A stretch of DNA of 8,416 nt. It comes from Blastocatellia bacterium (GTDB lineage Bacteria > Acidobacteriota > Blastocatellia > Pyrinomonadales > Pyrinomonadaceae). The notes under the pieces are model-generated. The model was not told the DNA's origin. It made no database searches and saw nothing but the letters and a program-made list of their open reading frames with translations. How positions within the stretch are numbered: the first letter of the stretch is position 1; every line of letters starts with the position of its first letter. Of this stretch, positions 1 through 5,726 are shown in pieces. A program made the position numbers and the translations under genes. The DNA is taken from contig JACDAK010000276.1 in assembly GCA_013695495.1 (NCBI GenBank), positions 1 to 8,416 on the forward strand, given 5' to 3'.

Positions 1-417
1 AGGTTCGCCGCTGCCCATGATGTCGTCGTCGGTCGGTTCGAGATAGTTGCGGATGCCGACGATGGTCAGCAAGGAACTGATCAGAGCGACGCATATTACG
101 GCCGTGCCAACCTGAGAGAAGGTGAACCCGCGTGCAAAGAAACCGCGAGGCAGTTCTGGCACGGGTGTCGGTTCTTCGCGTACGATCTCCGATTCGATTA
201 TGTTATTGATGCGGCACCAGAGTGCCTGGGAATTCGGCGAGAGATCTGTCGAGAGTTCTTCGAATTTAGCGTTTTCGAGAATGGCAGTGAAGTCGTCGTA
301 GAGCTTCTTGCAGGGCTCGCAGGTAGCCAGGTGGTCCCGGACAGCGACGGATGTTTTTTCATCCAGATCGTCGTCCAAAAATGGACTTAGAGATTCCTGA
401 CAGCGATTGCAATTCAT
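1..417 (-). CDS. Membrane-anchored zinc-finger anti-sigma factor (C-terminus outside window)
   Basis: The frame reads from ATG at 417 leftwards and is still open at base 1, giving 139 residues with the C-terminus missing. The N-terminus has C3 and C6, then H29-x3-C33-x2-C36, the zinc-binding anti-sigma (ZAS / zf-HC2) signature. A single hydrophobic stretch at about residues 103-122 looks like one membrane-spanning helix, after which the chain becomes acidic (PTDDD). Family knowledge: the cytoplasmic ZAS domain binds and holds an ECF sigma factor, and the part beyond the membrane helix senses the signal. It lies directly downstream of the ECF sigma gene on the same strand, so that sigma factor is the likely partner. 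The start is fixed by the zinc ligands beginning at residue 3, although no convincing Shine-Dalgarno precedes it. The gap of 166 bases to the sigma gene is larger than usual for such pairs. The sensory region is not visible, so the signal cannot be guessed. Confidence 0.85.
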   Translation of the reverse strand, partial: MNCNRCQESLSPFLDDDLDEKTSVAVRDHLATCEPCKKLYDDFTAILENAKFEELSTDLSPNSQALWCRINNIIESEIVREEPTPVPELPRGFFARGFTFSQVGTAVICVALISSLLTIVGIRNYLEPTDDDIMGSGEP

Positions 418-494
418 AAAGTTGATGCAGACAATTAAGCTGCTGAGAAAATAGGGCTGATCGGCACAATTCTCAGTTCAACCATATAGATTAG

Positions 495-517
495 CGGGCA
501 CACAGAAACGTTGCCCG
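495..517 (-). other. GC-rich hairpin between sigma and anti-sigma genes
   Basis: CGGGCA (495-500) and TGCCCG (512-517) form a perfect 6-bp stem around an 11-base loop. It sits in the 166-base gap (418-583) between the sigma stop and the anti-sigma start. On the minus strand no run of T follows the stem, so it is not a standard intrinsic terminator. It could be an mRNA processing or stability element, or a partial attenuator that sets the sigma:anti-sigma ratio (inference). I see no clear promoter or further gene in the gap. Confidence 0.35.
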
Positions 518-583
518 ACCGAAATATAATCATCGTGGAGACGCCTGATACGGCACGCCAAGACGCTCTCTTCTCGCCTTGAT

Positions 584-1261
584 TTATTGATCTGTTGTTT
601 TCGCAAGCAGGCCGCGCAGCTTAAGCCGAGCCTTGTGCAATTGCGATTTTGATGTCCCGACGGAGATGCCCAAGCGGCGGGCAACCTCTTCGTGTTCGTA
701 GCCTTCGACGTCGTGAAGGAGAAACACGTTCTTATAACCTTTCGGAAGTTCGGCCACTGCATTCTTCAGAGCAATTCGGTCGATAACCTGCATCCTGCTC
801 GGATTGCCGGAGCCGGTGACCGTCTGTTCGGGCACTTCGCCGTCATCAGAAACCTTTTCGTTTTTGAAGCTCCGGCGTCGGAAGTGCATCAGAACCTGAT
901 TTACCGTTAGGCGGTGGAGCCATGTCGAGAATGCAGAATCGCCGCGAAAACTTCCGATCTTGCGGAAAAGCTGGATAAAGACTTCCTGTGTTAGGTCCTC
1001 AGCTTCGGTCGGACTTGAAGTCATTCGAAAGCAGAGGGAATAGGTTCGGCGGTGGTAGCGCTGATAAAGAAGCTCAAAGGCCGGGATGCTGCCGGACTCG
1101 GCGTAGCGACAAAGATCGATGTCGGGTGTTTGCTCGTCGAAGGTGGGAAGGGGCTCGGCCGGCCGGAACGCCGGGTGCAGGATCGCTGCAGTCGAAGTAG
1201 AAGCGTCAGCTTCAAAGGCGTAAGCGGCGTCCGGTTCGATCGCTACGGAATTTGATCCCAT
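584..1261 (-). CDS. ECF-type RNA polymerase sigma factor
   Basis: This is a 225-residue sigma-70 family protein with only regions 2 and 4, the extracytoplasmic-function (group 4) layout. Region 2 spans about residues 60-130 and contains D89-L-T-Q-E93 (region 2.1/2.2, core RNA polymerase contact) and F111-S-T-W-L (region 2.3/2.4, -10 recognition). Region 4 spans about residues 163-217, with a helix-turn-helix at about 188-216 that would read the -35 element. A non-conserved linker of about 30 residues joins them. The first ~55 residues are an Ala/Pro/Thr-rich extension not needed for the fold. The ATG at 1261 is supported by AGGAG five bases upstream (1271-1267 on the minus strand), so the extension is probably real. 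The downstream gene encodes a zinc-finger anti-sigma factor, its expected partner. I could not pick out a convincing promoter, nor an ECF-type autoregulatory one, in 1262-1440. Confidence 0.95.
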   Translation of the reverse strand: MGSNSVAIEPDAAYAFEADASTSTAAILHPAFRPAEPLPTFDEQTPDIDLCRYAESGSIPAFELLYQRYHRRTYSLCFRMTSSPTEAEDLTQEVFIQLFRKIGSFRGDSAFSTWLHRLTVNQVLMHFRRRSFKNEKVSDDGEVPEQTVTGSGNPSRMQVIDRIALKNAVAELPKGYKNVFLLHDVEGYEHEEVARRLGISVGTSKSQLHKARLKLRGLLAKTTDQ

Positions 1262-1266
1262 AAGAG

Positions 1267-1271
1267 CTCCT
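1267..1271 (-). promoter_or_regulatory. Shine-Dalgarno of the ECF sigma gene
   Basis: On the minus strand AGGAG (1271-1267) lies five bases before the ATG at 1261. It decides the start: it supports the long N-terminal extension of the sigma factor over a shorter internal start. Confidence 0.7.
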
Positions 1272-1348
1272 GGAAATGGCCTTCAGAACGTTGAAAGGAA
1301 AGAACTTCCTGAATATCTGCAAAAAATAAATAAAGTAAAGCCCCTATT

Positions 1349-1360
1349 CGATGAGCATCG
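1349..1360. repeat. Short inverted repeat CGATG-AG-CATCG in the divergent intergenic region
   Basis: This is a 5-bp inverted repeat with a 2-base centre, lying 88 bases upstream of the sigma start and about 100 bases upstream of the promoter of the yifB-type gene. The size and position would suit an operator for a dimeric regulator of the divergent pair, but a single short palindrome can arise by chance. The rest of 1262-1461 shows an A-rich stretch (1321-1338) and a small stem AGGAA/TTCCT (1296-1300/1306-1310), and no gene. Confidence 0.25.
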
Positions 1361-1461
1361 CTACAATTAGGTTGTCCGGAAATGGAAACTATTCTCGCCT
1401 TATTTTGGGGCTTGTTCAGAACTTAATGTTACGACGAGCGGACGATTTCGACAAGCTTTCT

Positions 1462-1491
1462 TTGACGGGAGTCCTTTTGCATTTCTAAAAT
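1462..1491 (+). promoter_or_regulatory. Sigma-70-type promoter for the yifB/comM gene
   Basis: TTGACG (1462-1467) is separated by 18 bases from TAAAAT (1486-1491). Both hexamers are one base from consensus and the spacing is within the normal range. Predicted transcription start is near 1498, giving a leader of about 40 bases before the ATG at 1539. It would serve the yifB-type gene and, by read-through, the acyl-CoA synthetase gene. Confidence 0.6.
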
Positions 1492-1538
1492 TTCGAGGAC
1501 TGATATAGAATTTGGAATCCCCTTAATCCTTACACAAT

Positions 1539-3107
1539 ATGCTTTTTCTTACCCAGTCGGCGGCAGTGTACGGCATCGACGCTATAATAGTGGACATAGA
1601 GGTCAATATGCGTCCGTCGTCGAACGAACAGGACCAGTCGCCCAACGTTACGATCGTTGGGCTGCCGGATACGGCGGTGCGCGAATCTCGGGAGCGAATA
1701 AGAGCGGCGATAAATAACAGCGGATTCTTTTTTCCGTTTCTAAAGACGACGGTGAATCTGGCGCCTGCCGATGTTCGGAAGGAGGGGGCGAGTTTTGATC
1801 TGCCGATCGCGCTGGGAATTTTGGGGGCGAACGCGGACCTGGGCAGCGGGGAGAATCTGGAGAACACGCTGAGCGTTGGGGAGCTTTCGTTAGATGGAAG
1901 GGTGAGGCCGGTCCGCGGAGCTTTGTCGATCGCATTGACGGCTAGGGATAACGGGATAAAGAACCTGTTGCTCCCGGAGGAAAATGCGAAAGAGGCCGCG
2001 GTCGTTCGCGAGATAGATGTTTATCCGATCAGAAATCTAAAAGAGGCGGCGGCACTGGCGCAGGAACTGCAGGCCGGCACTGAACCTTCGATACCGACGA
2101 TGAGGCTGACCGCGGATGATCTGAAGATAAACGCGGAAAGCTATAAGGCGGATTTCTCGGAAGTGCGGGGACAGGCGACTGCCAAGAGAGCATTGGAGGT
2201 GGCGAGTGCGGGCGGACACAACATCTTGTTCATCGGACCCCCGGGGTCGGGCAAGACCATGCTGGCGAAGCGTCTGCCGACGATCTTGCCGCCGCTGGAA
2301 TTTGAAGAGGCTTTAGAGATCACGAAGATCCATTCGGTTGCGGGGCTTACCGGGCGGTCAGGGTTGATCGTGGATAGGCCGTTCAAATCGCCGCACCACA
2401 CGGTCTCGCAGGCGGGGTTGATCGGCGGGGGATCCATGCCGAAACCGGGCGAGGTCTCACTGGCGCATTTGGGCGTGCTGTTTTTGGATGAACTGCCGGA
2501 ATTTGACCGCAGCGTGCTGGAGGTTTTGCGGCAGCCGATGGAGGACAAGCAGGTCACGATATCGAGAGCGGCATCGTCGCTGACGTTCCCGGCGAATTTC
2601 ACGCTTGTTGCCTCGATGAATCCTTGCCCGTGCGGTTACTTTGGCTCGACGCGGGAGTGTAAATGTTCGCCGATGCAGATACAGCGGTATGTCGGGAAGA
2701 TCTCAGGGCCGCTGATGGATAGGATCGATATCCATATAGACGTGCCGGCGGTTAAGTTTAATGAGTTGCGGGGCCGCGGGACGCCGCAGGGCGAGACGTC
2801 GCAGGTTATACGCGCGCGGGTGAGAGAGGCTCGTGAGCGGCAGCTTTCGCGGTTGAATGGCGAGGGGGTGTATTCGAACTCGGCAATGTCGCCGGGGCAA
2901 ATACGTAAATATTGCGCGCTTGATGCGGAGAGCGAGGCACTGCTCGAAAAGGCGATGCAGCGGCAGGGGCTTTCCGCACGTGCGCATGACAGGATTCTGA
3001 AGGTTTCGCGGACGATCGCCGACCTCGCGGGGAGCGAGAATATCGACTCTACCCACATCAGCGAAGCGATAAACTATCGCTCGCTTGACCGAAACTATTG
3101 GACTTGA
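1539..3107 (+). CDS. yifB: YifB/ComM-type Mg-chelatase-like AAA+ ATPase
   Basis: This is a 522-residue member of the YifB/ComM family (typically about 500-510 residues). Order of domains: an N-terminal ChlI-like, Lon-protease-fold domain (about 7-175, with SAAVYGID and VGLPDTAVRESRERIRAAI); an AAA+ domain with Walker A G233-PPGSGKT-240 and Walker B V313-LFLDE-318; the family-specific cysteine motif C363-P-C365-G and C374-K-C376; the sensor/arginine-finger stretch GPLMDRIDIH; and a C-terminal helical Mg_chelatase_C domain. Family knowledge: ComM is a hexameric helicase that promotes branch migration when DNA is integrated during natural transformation; in other hosts the role of YifB is unclear. 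It is not a true chlorophyll-pathway chelatase, as no partner subunits are present. An insertion of about six residues rich in Ser/Asn/Gln (about 25-37) follows the first strands. Start: ATG at 1539 matches the family N-terminus, but the Shine-Dalgarno is weak. A sigma-70-type promoter lies about 50 bases upstream. Confidence 0.96.
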   Translation: MLFLTQSAAVYGIDAIIVDIEVNMRPSSNEQDQSPNVTIVGLPDTAVRESRERIRAAINNSGFFFPFLKTTVNLAPADVRKEGASFDLPIALGILGANADLGSGENLENTLSVGELSLDGRVRPVRGALSIALTARDNGIKNLLLPEENAKEAAVVREIDVYPIRNLKEAAALAQELQAGTEPSIPTMRLTADDLKINAESYKADFSEVRGQATAKRALEVASAGGHNILFIGPPGSGKTMLAKRLPTILPPLEFEEALEITKIHSVAGLTGRSGLIVDRPFKSPHHTVSQAGLIGGGSMPKPGEVSLAHLGVLFLDELPEFDRSVLEVLRQPMEDKQVTISRAASSLTFPANFTLVASMNPCPCGYFGSTRECKCSPMQIQRYVGKISGPLMDRIDIHIDVPAVKFNELRGRGTPQGETSQVIRARVREARERQLSRLNGEGVYSNSAMSPGQIRKYCALDAESEALLEKAMQRQGLSARAHDRILKVSRTIADLAGSENIDSTHISEAINYRSLDRNYWT

Positions 3108-3110
3108 GAG

Positions 3111-3167
3111 ATGCTATCTGCAAAAATGAACGAAACGTTAACTAATTTGATCGGTTCGGGAATATAG
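3111..3167 (+). CDS. Possible 18-residue leader peptide between yifB and the acyl-CoA synthetase
   Basis: A tiny frame starts with ATG at 3111, three bases after the yifB stop, with a second ATG at 3126. It ends with TAG at 3165-3167, directly abutting the ATG of the next gene (TAGATG). Such an arrangement would let ribosomes pass from yifB to the synthetase by translational coupling. The frame is too short for coding statistics, and an open run of this length is common by chance, so this is weak. The TAG is useful in another way: it is in frame with the synthetase and blocks any longer N-terminus. Confidence 0.15.
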   Translation: MLSAKMNETLTNLIGSGI

Positions 3168-4991
3168 ATGACATCCGAAAACCTACTTGGCTTTGACGCC
3201 CTGCCGCAAACTATTCCTCACTTTTGTCTTGAATCGTTCAAGCGATATAGCAAGCCGGACGCTTTGTCTTACAAGATAGGCGAGGTTTGGCACCGGCTCT
3301 CCGGGGGAGAGGCGATAGAAAAGGTGCGCCGAATAGCTCTGGGACTTGCGAGATCAGGTGTGAAGGCTGGTGACAAGATCGCGATAATGTCGGAGAACCG
3401 TCCAGAGTGGTCGTTGGTGGATCTGGCGATCTTGTCGCTGCGGGCGGTGAATGTGCCGATCTATACGACACAGGCGGTGAACCAGATCAGGTACATTCTG
3501 GAGGATTCGCAAGCGAAGATGCTGTTCATATCCGGAGATAAACTGTGGAAGCACGCCGAGAATGCGGTGCTGAGCAGCGAAAGGCTGGAAAAAGTGGTCT
3601 TCTTTGAGGCTGAGGGAGTCCCGGAGAGTGAGCGGCGGGCGGTGACGATGGAGCAGCTTGAGGCTGCGGGGCAGGAGAAAGGTGCTATCGACAATTATGA
3701 TGAGTTGTTAGAGCAGGTGAAATCGGACGACCTGGCGACGATCATATATACATCCGGAACTACGGGCGAGCCCAAGGGTGTAATGCTGACGCATAAGAAT
3801 TTCACATCAAGCGTGGTGGCGGTCTCCAAGGCTCTTCCTATTTACAACAGCGACCGCTCACTGGCCGTACTGCCGCTTTCGCATATCTTTGAACGGACCG
3901 TTTTCTATGTTTTGTGTACGAATGGCGTGGCGATTCATTATTGCGCGGCATTTGACCAGATCGCGTCGCATCTGCAGGAAGTTAAACCGACGATAATGAC
4001 GGCAGTGCCGCGGTTGTTCGAGCAGGTTTATCACAAGATCGTGAAGAAAGGGAAGGCCGCAGGCGGATGGAAGACGTCGCTATTTAATTGGGCGCTCGAG
4101 GTCGGGCAGCAGTATTGGCATGCCAAGGATACGCACGCATCTGTTTCACCTGTATTGGCGGCGAAGCAAGCGCTGGCGAGCAGGCTGGTCTTCTCAAAAT
4201 GGCGTGCAGGGGTTGGCGGGCAGCTGAGGTTTTTTGTTTCGGGCGGGGCGCCACTGTCGAAAAAGCTTTCCTATGCCTTCTGGGCGGCGGGTATACCGAT
4301 CTTGCAGGGCTATGGGATGACGGAGGCATGCGTGACTTGTGCGAACAGGCCGGACGACAACAAGGTCGGTTCGATCGGCACTGCGTTCGACGGGATCGAG
4401 ATGAAGATCGACGAGACCAACGGTGAGATCCTAGTGCGCGGACCGAATGTGATGAGGGGCTATCTGAATAAACCTGAGGAAACGGCACGCGTGATCGACG
4501 CGGACGGGTTCTATCACACCGGCGATGTTGGTTATGAGGACGAGGACGGACACTTTTTTGTAACGGATCGGATCAAGGACCTCTTTAAGCTGTCCAACGG
4601 AAAATATGTGGCGCCGCTGCAAGTTGAGAGTTTGCTAAAGCAAAGCCCGCTCGTCTCTCAGCCGGTAGCAGTGGGTTCAGGGCGCAAGCAGGTCGGAGCG
4701 TTGATCGTCCCGGACTGGGACGCGCTGAAGGAAGCTTTGGCGGCGGACGGCATTGAGGCAGAAGGCTCGCGGGAAGAGCTTTGCGCGAATCCGCACGTGA
4801 TAAAGCGCGTGCAGCGCGACGCCATTGAGTTGACAAGGGAAATGAACGATTACGAGCGCGTTAAAAGGGTCTATTTATTGCCGCGGGAGTTTTCGATCGA
4901 TAAGGGCGAAATGACTCCGACGCTAAAGATCAAGCGGAACGTGATCGACGAAAAATACGAAGAGGCTATAGACGAGATCTGCGGAAGCTAG
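3168..4991 (+). CDS. AMP-forming long-chain fatty acid--CoA ligase
   Basis: This 607-residue protein is an adenylate-forming (ANL) enzyme of the long-chain acyl-CoA synthetase type. It activates a fatty acid with ATP to acyl-AMP, then makes acyl-CoA for beta-oxidation or lipid synthesis. Visible motifs: the P-loop-like A3 motif YTSGTTGEPKG (194-204); the A5 motif G381-YGMTE-386; A7 YHTGD with the ATP-ribose-binding D453; A8 hinge D467-RIKDLFKLSNGKYV; and the C-terminal A10 motif with catalytic lysine K587 in TPTLK. All key residues are present, so it should be active. About 600 residues and the KLSNGKYV motif suit the bacterial FadD15/FACL group; the exact chain length is not readable from the sequence. 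It follows yifB by 60 bases on the same strand, probably co-transcribed. Start: ATG 3168 with GGGA six bases upstream; an in-frame TAG immediately before rules out extension. Its stop shares CTAG (4988-4991) with the convergent gene. Confidence 0.95.
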   Translation: MTSENLLGFDALPQTIPHFCLESFKRYSKPDALSYKIGEVWHRLSGGEAIEKVRRIALGLARSGVKAGDKIAIMSENRPEWSLVDLAILSLRAVNVPIYTTQAVNQIRYILEDSQAKMLFISGDKLWKHAENAVLSSERLEKVVFFEAEGVPESERRAVTMEQLEAAGQEKGAIDNYDELLEQVKSDDLATIIYTSGTTGEPKGVMLTHKNFTSSVVAVSKALPIYNSDRSLAVLPLSHIFERTVFYVLCTNGVAIHYCAAFDQIASHLQEVKPTIMTAVPRLFEQVYHKIVKKGKAAGGWKTSLFNWALEVGQQYWHAKDTHASVSPVLAAKQALASRLVFSKWRAGVGGQLRFFVSGGAPLSKKLSYAFWAAGIPILQGYGMTEACVTCANRPDDNKVGSIGTAFDGIEMKIDETNGEILVRGPNVMRGYLNKPEETARVIDADGFYHTGDVGYEDEDGHFFVTDRIKDLFKLSNGKYVAPLQVESLLKQSPLVSQPVAVGSGRKQVGALIVPDWDALKEALAADGIEAEGSREELCANPHVIKRVQRDAIELTREMNDYERVKRVYLLPREFSIDKGEMTPTLKIKRNVIDEKYEEAIDEICGS

Positions 4992-5302
4992 TTGCCGATC
5001 TCTGAGGCTCGGTCAATTTCGTTACGAAGCTTATCAAGAGAGCGAAGGTCCCGCTTTTTTCCGATGAGGGCCTCGGCTAGTTGGAAGAGGGGTTCCGGAA
5101 TCTCAGCGGCTTCGATTTTCTCCAAAACATCTTCGGCAGTCTGCGGATATCTCTCGTAGAACTCTACTTCAGCAACGCAAAATTCACATTCGGTCAGATG
5201 ACGGCGAATGTCGCCAGAATTGGCGACCGGAATATCACCATTTTGAAATGCCACTAATGTCAGCGACGTAGGGCAATCAGTACTCTTGCTGAAGTTTGTC
5301 AT
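4988..5302 (-). CDS. Small soluble zinc-finger (anti-sigma-like) protein
   Basis: This is a 104-residue acidic protein with C10-x24-H35-x3-C39-x2-C42, which fits the zinc-binding anti-sigma (ZAS / zf-HC2) spacing. The motif is followed by a helix-rich tail (about 55-100: AEDVLEKIEAAEIPEPLFQLAEALIG and a charged end) and there is no membrane helix. Family knowledge: ZAS modules usually hold sigma factors; soluble versions often respond to redox or zinc state. No canonical ECF sigma gene lies next to it, but the divergent gene starting about 420 bases away encodes a sigma-like protein, a possible partner (inference). ATG at 5302 has no clear Shine-Dalgarno; a perfect TATAAT 22 bases upstream suggests a very short leader. 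Its TAG stop and that of the convergent acyl-CoA synthetase share one CTAG, an overlap of 4 bases. It could alternatively be a zinc-finger protein with no sigma partner. Confidence 0.8.
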   Translation of the reverse strand: MTNFSKSTDCPTSLTLVAFQNGDIPVANSGDIRRHLTECEFCVAEVEFYERYPQTAEDVLEKIEAAEIPEPLFQLAEALIGKKRDLRSLDKLRNEIDRASEIGN

Positions 5303-5323
5303 TATTATCGACTATATGGGCGT

Positions 5324-5329
5324 ATTATA
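5324..5329 (-). promoter_or_regulatory. -10 box of a promoter for the small zinc-finger gene
   Basis: Read on the minus strand this is a perfect TATAAT, ending 21 bases before the ATG at 5302. Predicted start of transcription is near 5317, leaving a leader of roughly 15 bases, nearly leaderless. No good -35 hexamer is found 16-18 bases upstream, nor an extended -10 TG, so it would need an activator or be weak. Confidence 0.35.
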
Positions 5330-5481
5330 GCGCAAAGTGCGACAGGGGAGAGAGACAAATCTACACCTTCGGGTCAATTTCGTTCTCCGCACTATGTCGT
5401 GAATAAACCTGTAATGCCGGTCTTCTTCCACAACATCGGGCAATTTGAGTGAAAAACATTCAAAAAGCATGTAAAAACCTG

Positions 5482-5510
5482 TTGCTCACGGCCATCCAAT
5501 CTGCTAATAT
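5482..5510 (+). promoter_or_regulatory. Promoter with extended -10 for the sigma-like gene
   Basis: TTGCTC (5482-5487), a 17-base spacer ending in TGC, then TAATAT (5505-5510). The TG at 5502-5503 makes it an extended -10. Predicted start of transcription is near 5517-5518, so the message would have a leader of about 210 nt before the ATG at 5727. The stretch 5330-5481 between the two divergent promoters is AT-rich and shows no gene. Confidence 0.55.
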
Positions 5511-5680
5511 CAATATTGCAGTGGGTTGTTAAGAAACTCACCTTACTGCGAACCACTCAGGCGGCGCTTACCCAATCGTCGGCTCCCGAACACTCCGAAA
5601 TCGCAACGCATCTCTCATTAGATCGTTATCGGTAAAGCCCGGGCGGACTTCTAAAAAAACAAACTAGGTCTCTCATTTCG

Positions 5681-5704
5681 GCGAGCCGCTTTCTTGCGGC
5701 ATGC
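5681..5704 (+). promoter_or_regulatory. Hairpin next to the start of the sigma-like gene
   Basis: GCCGC (5685-5689) pairs with GCGGC (5696-5700) around TTTCTT. An outer three-pair stem (5681-5683 with 5702-5704, including one G-U) follows after an A-A mismatch. It places the TTG at 5694 partly in the loop and takes up the ribosome-binding region of the ATG at 5709, while leaving GGAAG and the ATG at 5727 free. It may tune translation initiation, and it argues against the two upstream starts. Confidence 0.4.
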
Positions 5705-5716
5705 ACCTATGTCCCC

Positions 5717-5721
5717 GGAAG
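5717..5721 (+). promoter_or_regulatory. Shine-Dalgarno that favours ATG 5727
   Basis: GGAAG lies five bases before the ATG at 5727. The alternative starts TTG 5694, ATG 5709 and ATG 5742 have no comparable site upstream. Confidence 0.5.
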
Positions 5722-5726
5722 CAGCG

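Larger units (their letters stand above)
5518..5726 (+). promoter_or_regulatory. Long structured 5' leader of the sigma-like gene
   Basis: About 210 bases lie between the predicted transcription start and the chosen ATG, with no convincing small gene. Its 5' end can form a hairpin (5521-5527 pairing with 5535-5541: 7 pairs, one G-U, 7-base loop). The same 5' arm can instead pair with AACCACT at 5551-5557 (AGTGG/CCACT plus TT/AA with one bulged G), so the two folds exclude each other. A 9-base direct repeat TCTCTCATT occurs at 5611-5619 and 5669-5677. A third hairpin (5681-5704) sits just before the start codons. I do not recognise a known riboswitch class. Regulation by RNA folding or by a bound protein is an inference. 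Confidence 0.35.

Noticed and set aside
495..517. Intrinsic terminator for the sigma gene
   Set aside because: The stem is convincing but neither strand has a T-run after it, so it is listed as a hairpin only.
478..762. 94-codon minus-strand frame crossing the end of the sigma gene
   Set aside because: It overlaps the sigma region 4 coding sequence in another frame, has no ribosome site that I can see, and its product has no recognisable motif.
1296..1310. AGGAA/TTCCT stem-loop upstream of the sigma gene
   Set aside because: Five AT-containing pairs with a 5-base loop is too weak and too common to be called a regulatory element.
2141..2602. 153-codon minus-strand frame inside yifB
   Set aside because: It is antisense to the AAA+ core (Walker A and B) of yifB, which is certainly coding; the product is a Ser/Pro-rich shadow.
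4084..4488. 134-codon minus-strand frame inside the acyl-CoA synthetase
   Set aside because: It is a shadow of the conserved A5 motif region and its product is Arg/Ser/Pro-rich, typical of a non-coding frame.
5011..5384. 13-base direct repeat GGTCAATTTCGTT at 5011-5023 and 5372-5384, flanking most of the small zinc-finger gene
   Set aside because: An exact 13-base repeat is expected about once in every two windows of this size by chance, there is no longer homology around it, and one copy is within coding sequence, so it is not good evidence for a mobile unit.
5405..5482. AAACCTGT repeated at 5405-5412 and 5475-5482
   Set aside because: Eight bases is too short to be meaningful in AT-rich intergenic DNA, and there are no further copies at regular spacing that would suggest an operator array.
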